From JAITMY01 sp031553765 (GTDB lineage Bacteria > Bacteroidota > Bacteroidia > Bacteroidales > UBA932), in assembly GCA_031553765.1 (NCBI GenBank), contig JAVBKY010000003.1:124001-188000 (forward strand): a DNA stretch of 64,000 bases, given 5' to 3'. Of the stretch, positions 1 to 9,143 are shown in pieces. A program made the translations under genes and the position numbers. The notes under the pieces are model-generated. The model was not told the DNA's origin. It saw only the letters and a program-made list of their open reading frames with translations, and ran no database searches. Within the stretch, counting starts at the first letter, position 1. Every line of letters starts with the position of its first letter.

Positions 1-257
1 CCAAGATTGTAAATCTCATCGGGTTGTACCTCTTGTATAATGCGCGTAAGATTCATAGAGTCGCTCAAATCGCCATAATGCAACTTAAAGCGAATATCTT
101 TTTCATTGGGATCCTGATATAAGTGGTCAATACGATCAGTATTGAAAAGTGAACTGCGGCGCTTAATTCCATGCACCTCATAACCCTTGGATAAGAGTAG
201 TTCGGTTAAGTAGGCTCCATCTTGTCCTGTAACTCCGGTAATAATTGCTTTTTTCAT
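1..257 (-). CDS. gmd: GDP-mannose 4,6-dehydratase, N-terminal part (runs off the window)
   Basis: This is the first 85 codons of an NAD(P)-dependent short-chain dehydratase that converts GDP-mannose to GDP-4-keto-6-deoxymannose, the first step to GDP-fucose and related sugars. The start is the ATG at 257. The N terminus reads MKKAIITGVTGQDGAYL, with the Rossmann GxxGxxG motif and the following GYEVHGIKRRSS segment characteristic of Gmd. The 3' end lies outside the window. rfbC follows upstream on the same strand, so the pair belongs to a nucleotide-sugar cluster for surface polysaccharide. The family call is firm because the N terminus is highly conserved. Confidence 0.93.
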   Translation of the reverse strand, partial: MKKAIITGVTGQDGAYLTELLLSKGYEVHGIKRRSSLFNTDRIDHLYQDPNEKDIRFKLHYGDLSDSMNLTRIIQEVQPDEIYNL

Positions 258-290
258 AGATTTTATTTATTAAAATGTAATACTCATGTA

Positions 291-836
291 TTAAAACACC
301 TCCGCCTCGCTCAACAGCTTTGCGTTTTTATCTTTGTCCGACAGCAGCAACTCGCTTTCGGCCATTCCCCAATCAATAGCAATGGTGGAATCGTTGAAGC
401 GAATACCACGCTCGCACTGTGGCGAATACACATTGTCGACCTTGTAGGCAAAAATAGCCTCCGGACTTTTCACCAAAAAACCGTGCGCAAAGCCATGCGG
501 AATAAACAGCTGACGCTTGTTTTCCGAGGTCAATTCCACGGCTACGTATTTGCCAAATGTAGAAGAGGCCTTACGAATATCCACTGCCACATCCAATACC
601 GATCCGCTAATTACGCGCACCAGCTTACTTTGCGCAAAAGGAGGCAGCTGATAGTGCAAACCACGCAACACACCGCGTGTTGACTTCGACTCGTTATCCT
701 GTACGAACTCGATTTTGCCGATATGCTCTTCGAACATTTTTTGTTTGAAGCTCTCCATAAAATAGCCTCGCTCGTCGGCAAACACTTTAGGCTCTATAAT
801 CCAAACGCCGTCAATGGCTGTCTTTATAAATTGCAT
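291..836 (-). CDS. rfbC: dTDP-4-dehydrorhamnose 3,5-epimerase
   Basis: A 181-residue cupin enzyme that epimerises C3 and C5 of dTDP-4-keto-6-deoxyglucose in dTDP-L-rhamnose synthesis. Visible signatures are the N-terminal FADERGYFMESF, the GVLRGLHYQ stretch carrying the catalytic His, the DVAVDIRK strand, and the IPHGFAHGFLV cupin segment. Length fits the family (about 180 residues). It lies 33 bp upstream of gmd on the same strand, consistent with a shared nucleotide-sugar operon. The rest of the rhamnose pathway (rfbA, rfbB, rfbD) is not in this window. Confidence 0.95.
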   Translation of the reverse strand: MQFIKTAIDGVWIIEPKVFADERGYFMESFKQKMFEEHIGKIEFVQDNESKSTRGVLRGLHYQLPPFAQSKLVRVISGSVLDVAVDIRKASSTFGKYVAVELTSENKRQLFIPHGFAHGFLVKSPEAIFAYKVDNVYSPQCERGIRFNDSTIAIDWGMAESELLLSDKDKNAKLLSEAEVF

Positions 837-848
837 GCTGAATTGTTT

Positions 849-2045
849 TTACTTCCTTCCGGGATAAATTTTCAACGCTTCCTTCAGACATTCTATAGCG
901 TTGCGTAAATCATCTATCTTAAGCACGTAGGCCAAGCGCACCTCATCGCGTCCACGGTCAAGCGTGAAGTAAAATCCGGTACCGGGTGCTACCATCACCG
1001 TCTGGTTCTTGTAGCTGAAATCCTCCAAAAGCCACTTGGCAAATTTATCCGAATCATCAATGGGTAGGCGCGCCATGGAGTAGAACGCACCCTTAGGTTT
1101 GGGGCAGTAAACACCCTCAATCTGATTCAACGCCTCCACCATAAAATCACGACGCTCCACATATTCGTGGTGCACGGCATCAAAGTATGATTGTGGTGTA
1201 TTGAGCGCCGCCTCCGCCGCAATTTGTCCGTAAAATGGAGGACACAGTCGTGCCTGACCAAACTTCAGCGCGGTTGCTATCAGCTCCTTATTTTTGCTAA
1301 TAATAGCGCCTTCGCGCGCGCCGCACATGCTGTAACGTTTTGACACGGAGTCAATCAGTACAATATTTTCATCCACCCCTTGCAGCTGCATGGCGGAGTA
1401 GCTCTGCTCGCCATCGTAGCAAAACTCGCGGTAGGCCTCATCGCAAAACAAGTATAGGTCGTACTTCTTCACAAGTATAGCCAAGCGCTCCAAGTCCTCG
1501 CGCGAATAAAGACTACCCGTAGGATTATTGGGATTGCTGATAAAAATACCCTTGGTTTTGGGCGTTATCAATCGTTCGAAAGCCTCAATATGGGGCAAAG
1601 AAAAATCATCATTAATATCGCATGTAATAGGCTTCACGTTCACACCTGCCTCAATGGCGTAAGCCCAGTAGTTAGCATAGAAAGGTTCGGGAATTATCAC
1701 CTCATCGCCGGGATTGAAGCAGGCCATAAAAGCAAACAGTATGGCCTCAGAACCTCCGGTGGTTATGAGAATATCCTCAATGTTTACGTTAATACCCAAC
1801 CTCTGGTAGTAGCTGGCAAAACCTCTTCTGAACGACTCGTTACCCGCCGAGTGCCCGTACTCCACAATGTTGGCATTGCAGTTTTTTATAGCATCAAGCG
1901 CCACCTGAGGGGTGGGTATGTCGGGTTGACCTATGTTGAGATGATACACCTTCCGTCCTGCGCGCTTAGCAGCTTCAGCCAGCGGCACCAGCTTACGAAT
2001 AGGCGATGAGGGCATGTACAACCCTTTTTCCGAAATTCTTGGCAT
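849..2045 (-). CDS. Pyridoxal-phosphate aminotransferase, class I/II
   Basis: A 398-residue fold-type I aminotransferase of the aspartate aminotransferase superfamily. The PLP lysine is in SVSKRYSMCGAREG near residue 235, the SNPNNPTG motif near 165 contacts substrate and cofactor, and the FCDEAYREF segment holds the PLP-pyridine Asp. The start is placed at the ATG at 2045 (MPRISEKGLYMPSS), the usual N terminus of this Bacteroidetes group; an upstream in-frame ATG at 2096 would add 17 poorly conserved residues. Substrate is not determinable from sequence. It ends 12 bp before rfbC starts and may be co-transcribed. Confidence 0.88.
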   Translation of the reverse strand: MPRISEKGLYMPSSPIRKLVPLAEAAKRAGRKVYHLNIGQPDIPTPQVALDAIKNCNANIVEYGHSAGNESFRRGFASYYQRLGINVNIEDILITTGGSEAILFAFMACFNPGDEVIIPEPFYANYWAYAIEAGVNVKPITCDINDDFSLPHIEAFERLITPKTKGIFISNPNNPTGSLYSREDLERLAILVKKYDLYLFCDEAYREFCYDGEQSYSAMQLQGVDENIVLIDSVSKRYSMCGAREGAIISKNKELIATALKFGQARLCPPFYGQIAAEAALNTPQSYFDAVHHEYVERRDFMVEALNQIEGVYCPKPKGAFYSMARLPIDDSDKFAKWLLEDFSYKNQTVMVAPGTGFYFTLDRGRDEVRLAYVLKIDDLRNAIECLKEALKIYPGRK

Positions 2046-2190
2046 AAAGTATCTTGTAATGATTAACCCTGTTGCAACAGGCAACATAGAGCACATCTTA
2101 CAAAGATAGCTTATTTACCGGCAAAAAACAAGCGCAAAACAAGTTTTAATGCTTTGTATCAAAACGCATTAGCGTTTTTTAAAGACATCT

Positions 2191-3033
2191 TTACGAAATT
2201 CTCACATTATCTATCAACCTCACCTTTCCGGCAAACACCGCAATGCATGCCTGCTTGGGGCAGTCCTCGTCAAGCGATTTTACCGATTGCAACGTGCGCA
2301 AATTTACAACATCAAAGTACTCCACCTTTAGCTCAGCGTCGGCATTAATAGTATCTACAACAAACTTTTTCAAGTCGCTCAAACTCATATCGCACACCTT
2401 GTCTACAGCGGCAAACAGCGTTTTAGCAATGCGTGGTGCAGCCTTGCGTTGAGCGGGGTTAAGCAGCGTATTGCGTGAACTCAAAGCAAGCCCGTCAACT
2501 TCACGTACAATGGGGCAACGCACAATTTCAACAGGCAAATTCAGCTGGCTCACCATCTCGGTAATGATAGCCAACTGCTGAAAATCCTTTTCACCGAAAT
2601 AAGCACGCATTGGTTTCACCATATCAAACAGGCGGCTTACCACCTGCGCTACACCGTTGAAATGGCCGGGACGATGCTCGCCCTCCATCACCTTATCCAG
2701 CAATCCAAAATCAAAAACGCGCGTGTCGGTTTCGGGATAAACCTCTGTTTCGCTCGGCGCAAAAACGTAATCACAACCGGCGGGCTCCAGTAGCTTTGTA
2801 TCGGCCTCAAGCGTACGCGGATAGCGCTCTAAGTCACCCTTATCATTAAACTGTGTAGGGTTAACAAATATGCTCACCACCGCCACATTATTCTCCTTTT
2901 TGCAGCGCTTTACCAACGACAAATGTCCTTCGTGTAGGGCACCCATGGTAGGTACAAAACCCACAGATTTTCCTTGTTTTTTTTCTTCTGCAAGAATTGC
3001 TTGCAACTCTTTTACGGTTTCTACAACTTTCAT
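2191..3033 (-). CDS. panC: Pantoate--beta-alanine ligase (pantothenate synthetase)
   Basis: A 280-residue cytoplasmic enzyme that uses ATP to condense pantoate and beta-alanine into pantothenate, precursor of coenzyme A. PTMGALHEGHLSLV near residue 28 contains the HxGH-type nucleotidyltransferase signature. IFVNPTQF, YFGEKDFQQL and the ALSSRNTLL segment are the other family landmarks that bind pantoate and ATP. Length matches the family. No panB or panD lies next to it, so this looks like a single-gene unit. Confidence 0.96.
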   Translation of the reverse strand: MKVVETVKELQAILAEEKKQGKSVGFVPTMGALHEGHLSLVKRCKKENNVAVVSIFVNPTQFNDKGDLERYPRTLEADTKLLEPAGCDYVFAPSETEVYPETDTRVFDFGLLDKVMEGEHRPGHFNGVAQVVSRLFDMVKPMRAYFGEKDFQQLAIITEMVSQLNLPVEIVRCPIVREVDGLALSSRNTLLNPAQRKAAPRIAKTLFAAVDKVCDMSLSDLKKFVVDTINADAELKVEYFDVVNLRTLQSVKSLDEDCPKQACIAVFAGKVRLIDNVRIS

Positions 3034-3049
3034 TTTGTATTATGTTTAA

Positions 3050-3213
3050 TGTCCTACGGACAAAATTTATCTTTTCAACCTCTTTTTTCTATTGACATAA
3101 AAGCCCTACGGGCTATATACAATAGCAAAATCACACAACAACACATTTTCCCATTAGGGAAATAATATCAATAAAAAAACAGACCAACACCACAGCAGTT
3201 AGCCCGTAGGGCT
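3050..3213. repeat. REP-like palindromes around gcCCTACGGgc
   Basis: Three short perfect palindromes lie between recO and panC: tgtcctacggaca (3051-3063), agccctacgggct (3102-3114) and agcccgtagggct (3201-3213). The last two are in inverted order and could form a large stem. Related palindromes occur behind mfd at 13.6 kb and at the ends of the Y1 transposase unit at 22.2-22.9 kb. Function unknown; they resemble REP or BIME elements. Confidence 0.6.
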
Positions 3214-3222
3214 TATATCTCT

Positions 3223-3951
3223 TTACGAAAAAACCTCCTCCAGCACCGCCAATGAGCGAATGGGATTGTTCATGCCCAAATGCGTACAGTAGTAATCAAG
3301 CAGCATGCGAAGTAGCGTGCTACGCTGCTCCCGGTTGGCTTTTATATTTTTCAAAACGTCAAAATTGGCGTCGAGCAGTTCACCTAACAATGCCGATGTG
3401 GGCTTGTCCATGTAATCATTATGCTTGGGAATAAACGGCACAAACACACCATTTTGCATATCAAAATAGGGCAAGTCCTCCTCGTGGCTATTGCCGGGGA
3501 AAAAGCCCAAATGCTGGGCCAGCTGCGCTAAAAAGTAGAGGTGAAAATTCGAAACACCATGCTGCAGTTCATCAAGCAGCAAAATATGCTCCTGCAGAAA
3601 GTCAAATAACGCCTCATTTTGCTCCTCCTCGCGCACCAACTTGTATAGCACTTCACCAATAAAAAGTGCGATAACATTTTTATTTACATCAAAGGGAAGC
3701 GACTGTAGCGGCGTGCTTGCACGAAATTCTTTAGCACGACAAATTGCACCACTTTTGCGTTCAGGATAAGCCTCTATATCAAGTAGAAAAAGAGGTTGAA
3801 TGAGCGATGCTTTTTGCTTACACTTAGCGCCACCGCGTACACCGTTGAGCATGTAGGTTTGTCGCCCGTGTAGGTTGGTGTAAATATAGGCAATCATGCT
3901 GGTATCGCCGTATTTAATACTATGCAGTACTATGCCGTGCAACTTTTCCAT
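3223..3951 (-). CDS. recO: DNA repair protein RecO
   Basis: A 242-residue protein with the RecO layout. The N-terminal OB-fold begins MEKLHGIVLHSIKYGDTSMIAYIYT, followed by GRQTYMLNGVRGGAK, and a helical C-terminal domain ends in YYCTHLGMNNPIRSLAVLEEVF. In RecFOR repair, RecO with RecR loads RecA onto SSB-coated single-stranded DNA and anneals strands. Its start codon overlaps the stop region of the upstream porZ gene, implying translational coupling. Bacteroidetes RecO proteins typically lack most of the Cys cluster seen elsewhere, as here. Confidence 0.92.
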   Translation of the reverse strand: MEKLHGIVLHSIKYGDTSMIAYIYTNLHGRQTYMLNGVRGGAKCKQKASLIQPLFLLDIEAYPERKSGAICRAKEFRASTPLQSLPFDVNKNVIALFIGEVLYKLVREEEQNEALFDFLQEHILLLDELQHGVSNFHLYFLAQLAQHLGFFPGNSHEEDLPYFDMQNGVFVPFIPKHNDYMDKPTSALLGELLDANFDVLKNIKANREQRSTLLRMLLDYYCTHLGMNNPIRSLAVLEEVFS

Positions 3952-6131
3952 TAGTTCATTACCAGCAACTTTTCTACCTGTGTTTCCTCCCCGGAACTAT
4001 CGGCAAAAAAGATCAAATATACACCCGAAGCAACACGGTTACCGTTAAGATTTCGGGTATTCCAAGTTATAGTTCCACCGCTGGCCGTACCATAAAAAAC
4101 AAGGTTCCCTGACATATCGGTAATGCGCACTGAGGCATCCTCCATAAGGTTAGCTATGGTTACCTGCTGCATTTCGGGGCGCACAGGATTGGGAAAAATT
4201 TTCACATTGCTAAATGATTCACGCCCCGTAGTGGCTTCGCCGTAAAAGCCTACCATGCCCTTATCGGTTGCAAAAATCACCTCGCCGGTAACGCTATTCA
4301 CCGCAATATCCACCACGTTATTTGATGGTAGCGGACTGTTATCTATACCAAAAGCATGTACTTCATCGTGCCCGTCGGGGCTTTGTAAAAACGCTCCGGC
4401 ATCGCGCGTACCAAACCACTTACGGTTACCGCCATCCACCGTTAGCGCGGTTACCTTTTCGTACTCTAAAAGGTACGAGGCGCGCCCCGGAATTTCGTTA
4501 GGTATTTTTACACGTTGTTCTGTGGGTGTTTTTGTAAAGGGATCGGAGTTTGTGTCGTACAGAAAAACGCCCTTATCGGTTCCCAGCCATATTTGGTTAT
4601 TACGGTCAGCTGCTATAGAGTATATATTACCTACGGTAAACGATTGCAACCCGAATACGGAGGCTTGGTCATCGGAGGGCGTGGCAACATCACTTCCGGC
4701 AGAGTAGACATACAGCTGGTTGGCTTCAAAAATTCCCCAGAAAATTTTCCCGGTGGAGGTGACCTTACCCAAGGACTCATTATTCAACTCCGAGTTCGAA
4801 AGGCTTGTCCATGTACCGTCGGTAGTGCGTATTTTAACAGGCGTGGTATTATTGCTGGCAAATCCAAAGAGGTTAGCGCTACGGTCAAAATCCAGGGCGC
4901 GAATATTTACTCCCGACAGTGATTTATCCACGTAGTTCACAGCAGAGCCATCCTGCGAAAAACGTGCTACTCCACTTGATGTTGATACAAAAAATTCAGC
5001 CACATTTTGCTTTCCTACTTTCGCCTCCTGCGCTCCGGAAATTTGCGAACTCATGGTACTTACCCACTCCCTCTTATCTGCTAAAACGCTGAGTGAACCA
5101 CCTCCCGCAGCAATAATTTTTCCCTTGAATTCGTCAAGCGCTACCACCTGATTTTGCTGTGGCCCGTTAGGAATGAGCTGCCCGAATCCTCCACTACCCT
5201 CACCCATCAAGCCCAACTCTAAGTCGGCAATATACGTAACAGGATTTGTGCCCACTTGACAAGCGCGATACGGACTAAAGGCAGCGTAACCGCTACCGTA
5301 GTTCGAAATGCTTTGCTGCGTGGTTACATTATATAAAGTCGAGGAAGTGCTTAGCCACAAGCTACCGTTTGATACGCTAAGTACACGGGGGTTGGCATAG
5401 GTAGCTTCGGTTGAAAAGGTCTGCAAATCGGTGGAGGAAAGAAGCGCCCCATCACTTCTTAATGCGTAAAAAGTATTGCCATTTACGGCAATGGAAATGA
5501 TATTGCTACCACTGAGCACGCGCTGCCAGCTGCCGTAGTAGTATAGCTGCGCATTATTTTTATCAATGGTATATAAACCCTTGGCAGTAGCCGCTACAAT
5601 GGTGCTACCAAACAGCGCAAGGTCGCGCACAGCAAGTGTATCACCGGTTTCATCAATAGTAAAGTCAGCCGTAATCTCGCTATTGCTGACTTCCAAAATA
5701 CGCGATGCTGTGGCCACAAAGTACTTGCTATCCACCTTTAAAAATCGGTTAATGCGCTTACCTCCGGGCTTGCGGCTCTCCTTCCAATCATTGAGATTTA
5801 CCGTTTTGGCACCCTGCTTAATTACCGACGCATCGGTACTATTAATTAGGTCAATATTTCCGTTGCCATAGCCCAACAATATACGCTGCGTGGCCGCATC
5901 GTATAAGGCCGCCGTAATATCAAAGTCACTCAACCCATTTACCTTCGAAACCTTATTTATTTCACCGTCAAAAAAGATTAAGCCCGCCGAAGTGGCACAC
6001 ACTAGTTGGCTCTGCATAGGCATTAACTCCACACCCTGCGTATAAGCAAAGTGGTCGCGCCATGTGCCCGTTTTTTGCGCAAGCAGAGTAAACGAACACA
6101 ACAAAAACAATAGTGCAAGCAATTTACGCAT
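3951..6131 (-). CDS. porZ: PorZ-type type IX secretion protein (two beta-propellers plus sorting domain)
   Basis: A 726-residue exported protein. The signal peptide is MRKLLALLFLLCSFTLLAQ, followed by WRDHFAYTQG, INKVSKVNGLSD and repeated propeller blades (IWLGTDKGVFLYD near residue 520, RKWFGTRDAGAFL near 570). The C terminus has the T9SS type A sorting domain (FPNPVRPEMQQVTI, then NGNRVASGVYLIFF). PorZ works at the cell surface with the attachment complex that links T9SS cargo to anionic lipopolysaccharide. The start is the ATG at 6131; a TTG two codons upstream is less likely. The gene overlaps recO by one base. Confidence 0.88.
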   Translation of the reverse strand: MRKLLALLFLLCSFTLLAQKTGTWRDHFAYTQGVELMPMQSQLVCATSAGLIFFDGEINKVSKVNGLSDFDITAALYDAATQRILLGYGNGNIDLINSTDASVIKQGAKTVNLNDWKESRKPGGKRINRFLKVDSKYFVATASRILEVSNSEITADFTIDETGDTLAVRDLALFGSTIVAATAKGLYTIDKNNAQLYYYGSWQRVLSGSNIISIAVNGNTFYALRSDGALLSSTDLQTFSTEATYANPRVLSVSNGSLWLSTSSTLYNVTTQQSISNYGSGYAAFSPYRACQVGTNPVTYIADLELGLMGEGSGGFGQLIPNGPQQNQVVALDEFKGKIIAAGGGSLSVLADKREWVSTMSSQISGAQEAKVGKQNVAEFFVSTSSGVARFSQDGSAVNYVDKSLSGVNIRALDFDRSANLFGFASNNTTPVKIRTTDGTWTSLSNSELNNESLGKVTSTGKIFWGIFEANQLYVYSAGSDVATPSDDQASVFGLQSFTVGNIYSIAADRNNQIWLGTDKGVFLYDTNSDPFTKTPTEQRVKIPNEIPGRASYLLEYEKVTALTVDGGNRKWFGTRDAGAFLQSPDGHDEVHAFGIDNSPLPSNNVVDIAVNSVTGEVIFATDKGMVGFYGEATTGRESFSNVKIFPNPVRPEMQQVTIANLMEDASVRITDMSGNLVFYGTASGGTITWNTRNLNGNRVASGVYLIFFADSSGEETQVEKLLVMN

Positions 6132-6167
6132 AATCAACTATAACAGGCTGAAACTTAAAATCTAAAA

Positions 6168-7067
6168 TTACTCATACGGCTTAGCACGCGCCCTACTTTT
6201 GGTAACCAGATACACACCCGCAAATATAAGCGCAGCAGCGCCCAACTTGTACCAACCCAGCACATCCAGCCCTAAAGCCACTGCCGCAAGACTTGCCACC
6301 AGCGGTTGTGCGTAGTTGTACATGCTCAATGTGGTGGGCCGCAGGTAGCGTAGCGTATAGCCAATGCAAAGATAAGTAATAAATGTAGCACCTAACAACA
6401 CAAATGTCAACAGCAGGTAGCCGTTGATTGGCATGGCGCCCCATGCCACGCTACTTATGTGCGGCACAGCCATGGGTGATACCATAATAGCGGCAAACAA
6501 AAACATCCATTTCATAACCGTAGGCGAAGAGTAGCGCGCAACCAAAGGCTTTGAAATGGTGAGGTAAATAGCATAGGAAAGTGAGCTACAGAAACACAAG
6601 ATATCACCCAGCATATTATTACTGCTGAGGCTCACCCCTCCATTACGCAAAATAATCATGAGTGCACCTGCCGCCCCCATGGCCACGCCAAGCACCTTGG
6701 GTCCCGTAATGGGTTCCTTTAGAAAGGCCGCGGCTAAACACATTACTAATACCGGAGTAATGGTAACAACAATAGCGGCATCAATAGATGTGGTGTATGA
6801 AAGTCCCTGAATGAAAGAAAATTGGTTGAGCGTAATGCCAAAAATAGAGGCAACAACAAGTAGCAAGAGATCGCGTGGTCGCACCTTTTCTCGAGGAGTA
6901 AAGATGGAGAGTATCCAAAAGGCAGCTGCGGCAAATACCATGCGCAAGCACGACAAGGTGGTAGCATCCACATAATTATCCAACAATGCTTTGGATATAG
7001 GCACGTTGAGTCCGAAAATAATGTTGGCAAGGGCAATGCCAAAGTGCGCTTTAAGCTGCTTTGTCAT
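6168..7067 (-). CDS. EamA/DMT-family transporter
   Basis: A 299-residue integral inner-membrane protein with about ten hydrophobic helices in two EamA repeats, the architecture of drug/metabolite (RhaT/YdcZ-like) exporters. The first repeat opens with KAHFGIALANIIFGLNVPISKALL; the second starts around MLGDILCFCSSLSYAIYL. Substrate cannot be read from sequence. The start at 7067 (MTKQLKAHF) is preferred over an upstream ATG at 7118 because the family N terminus begins there. Confidence 0.88.
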   Translation of the reverse strand: MTKQLKAHFGIALANIIFGLNVPISKALLDNYVDATTLSCLRMVFAAAAFWILSIFTPREKVRPRDLLLLVVASIFGITLNQFSFIQGLSYTTSIDAAIVVTITPVLVMCLAAAFLKEPITGPKVLGVAMGAAGALMIILRNGGVSLSSNNMLGDILCFCSSLSYAIYLTISKPLVARYSSPTVMKWMFLFAAIMVSPMAVPHISSVAWGAMPINGYLLLTFVLLGATFITYLCIGYTLRYLRPTTLSMYNYAQPLVASLAAVALGLDVLGWYKLGAAALIFAGVYLVTKSRARAKPYE

Positions 7068-7465
7068 ATTTAACGTATAAAAAATCGGGCAAAGATAGTA
7101 AAATACCAAGTGAACCAATAATTAATACCCGAGTTTACAGCAAATATACCCAGCACTTAATTTATCAATCATTTACAAAAATTTAAATACGCCATTCAAT
7201 CATGTTGCATTAAATTTAAAATTTTTATTTACAGCAATTTAGAAATCACATTGTAATGAATTACAAAATCGTCTTTTAATTTCCTTCTGCACATTGATTT
7301 TTGTAGAGAATTTGACTTCCTGCACATTTTAAATACGTAAAATTATGCAGTAGGTCATCACAGTTAAAAAACATAGATATGTACTGTTTTTAGCAACAAA
7401 GGAGATTTAACACAACTCCATCTCCGTCAAAATATGTACTAAGCGAGCAATTTCTCCTCTAATTT
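7068..7465. other. AT-rich intergenic region, no gene seen
   Basis: About 400 bp of very AT-rich DNA lie between the divergent transporter and glycosylase genes. I see no open frame with protein character, no tRNA fold and no strong hairpin. The stretch presumably carries the 5' regions of both genes; only the promoter at its right edge is recognisable. Confidence 0.6.
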
Positions 7466-7497
7466 CTTGCATTTAACTACCAAAACTTTTATTTTTG
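7466..7497 (+). promoter_or_regulatory. Bacteroidetes-type promoter for the glycosylase gene
   Basis: The -7 box TATTTTTG (7490-7497) matches TAnnTTTG exactly. The -33 box CTTG (7466-7469) lies 20 bp upstream. The predicted leader to the ATG at 7522 is about 20 nt. Confidence 0.6.
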
Positions 7498-7521
7498 CAA
7501 AGCAGCCTCAATATTTAAGCT

Positions 7522-8028
7522 ATGCGCTTAACGAACGATTTTTTTGAACGAGATGTACTGCAAGTAGCTCCCGACTTGATAGGAAAGTACATTGTACGAC
7601 AAATAGATGAGGTGCAATACGCCTATCGTATTACCGAAACAGAGGCGTATCGCGGCGAGGAAGACTTAGCCTGCCATGCCAGTAAGGGACGTACTCCCCG
7701 TACGGATGTGATGTACCGACAAGGTGGTTTAGTATACGTATACCTCATATATGGCATGCACCAAATGCTCAACTTTGTAACGGCTGGCGAAAACGAGCCG
7801 CAAGCCGTACTTATTCGGGGCGTTGAAAATACAGACGGACCGGGACGCGTAACCAAATTGCTACAAGTAAATAAAGAATTTTACGCCGAAAATTTGGCCA
7901 CCTCAACGCGCCTATGGGTAGAAGATAGAGGTGAAATCGCACCGAAAATTAGAACCGGGAAACGAGTGGGCATTGATTATGCCGGGAGGTGGAAAAATAA
8001 ACCCTGGAGATATATTGCCAATTTTTGA
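7522..8028 (+). CDS. mpg: DNA-3-methyladenine glycosylase (AAG/MPG family)
   Basis: A 168-residue base-excision repair glycosylase that flips and removes alkylated purines. Family marks are LIGKYIVRQ, the catalytic ITETEAYRGEEDLACHAS region with the active-site Glu, VYLIYGMHQMLNFVT with the intercalating Tyr, and GPGRVTKLL near residue 110. It is slightly shorter than many homologues (about 190) but has every core segment. lplA follows 13 bp downstream, so the two genes are probably one transcript. Confidence 0.93.
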   Translation: MRLTNDFFERDVLQVAPDLIGKYIVRQIDEVQYAYRITETEAYRGEEDLACHASKGRTPRTDVMYRQGGLVYVYLIYGMHQMLNFVTAGENEPQAVLIRGVENTDGPGRVTKLLQVNKEFYAENLATSTRLWVEDRGEIAPKIRTGKRVGIDYAGRWKNKPWRYIANF

Positions 8029-8041
8029 TTTTTAAATTGTA

Positions 8042-9034
8042 GTGAAGTTACTTGTAAACAATACCGTTAACCCTTTCTTCAACCTTGCCCTTGAGGAGCA
8101 TTTGCTCAAGCATTCAAGCAGCAACCACTTTATGCTATGGCAAAATGAGCCTACGCTGGTAGTCGGTTGCCACCAAAACACTGCAGCCGAAGTAGACATA
8201 CAAAAATCCCTTTCCAATGGAGTGCACATTGTTCGTCGCATAACAGGGGGAGGAGCAGTATACCACGACCTGGGCAATCTCAACTTTTCATTAATAAAAA
8301 CCGGCTTAAAGGCCGAGGGCAGCAACGCTAAACAGGTGTACACTGAGCTAAGTCGCCCCATAATTGCCGCGCTGGCACAAATGGGCATAAAAGCAGAGCT
8401 GAGCGGACGCAATGATATAACTGTTGAAGGTAAAAAAATTGCGGGCTGCGCCGTCCACAAGCATGGCGACCGCATGTTACTACACGGGGCGCTACTATTC
8501 AATGCAAATCTTACTGCATTAGCCGATTATCTCACGCCCAACAATAACAAATTCGCAGGAAAGGCCGTGCAATCCGTAAGCAGTCGAGTAGCCAACGTAT
8601 CGGATTTTCTACACGGAAAATCGCACATTAAACTACTTAAATCGTTTATCATAAGCAACGCCAATATTATGTACGGCTGCACCTCGCAAGAAATATCGAC
8701 CGAAGATATAAAAGCTGCCGAAGATTTGGTAAAGAGTAAGTACGCAACAGACGAGTGGAATTTTGGCAAGGTCAGGGCCGACTCATTTTCGCGACAGGCA
8801 AAAACTCCCGCCGGTGTGGTAGAGGTACAAATGGTATTTAATAATGAAAACCAAATTGAGCAAATACGCTTCTTTGGCGATTTTTTCTCTAATAAAGACG
8901 TGGGGCAACTGGAGCAGGCGCTATCGGGAACACCCTATGCGCCCTACGCTGTTAAGGAAAAGTTGGAACAGCTAAATGTAGCGCAGTACATAAACGGCCT
9001 TTCCACCGAAGAACTTATGAAAGTTATGTTTTAA
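8042..9034 (+). CDS. lplA: Lipoate--protein ligase A
   Basis: A 330-residue ligase that activates lipoate with ATP and attaches it to the lysine of lipoyl domains (pyruvate and 2-oxoglutarate dehydrogenases, GcvH). The BPL/LplA catalytic core shows the lipoate-binding loop RRITGGGAVYHDLGNLNFS near residue 70, and GRNDITVEGKKIAGCA near 120 with the catalytic Lys. The C-terminal accessory domain ends in an NGLSTEELMKVMF tail. The start is GTG at 8042; no ATG or TTG fits the family N terminus. Confidence 0.94.
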   Translation: MKLLVNNTVNPFFNLALEEHLLKHSSSNHFMLWQNEPTLVVGCHQNTAAEVDIQKSLSNGVHIVRRITGGGAVYHDLGNLNFSLIKTGLKAEGSNAKQVYTELSRPIIAALAQMGIKAELSGRNDITVEGKKIAGCAVHKHGDRMLLHGALLFNANLTALADYLTPNNNKFAGKAVQSVSSRVANVSDFLHGKSHIKLLKSFIISNANIMYGCTSQEISTEDIKAAEDLVKSKYATDEWNFGKVRADSFSRQAKTPAGVVEVQMVFNNENQIEQIRFFGDFFSNKDVGQLEQALSGTPYAPYAVKEKLEQLNVAQYINGLSTEELMKVMF

Positions 9035-9070
9035 AAAACACCCCGCCACAAAACGGCGGGGTGTTTTTTT
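9035..9070 (+). terminator. Rho-independent terminator after lplA
   Basis: A GC-rich hairpin (CACCCCGCC, 7-nt loop, GGCGGGGTG) is followed by a run of seven T, starting right after the lplA stop codon. Confidence 0.9.
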
Positions 9071-9143
9071 AACGCCATAAAATCCTATCTTTACAATTCA
9101 TTTTACCATAACGCGGTTAGGCGCTAACCTTTCAAAAAACACG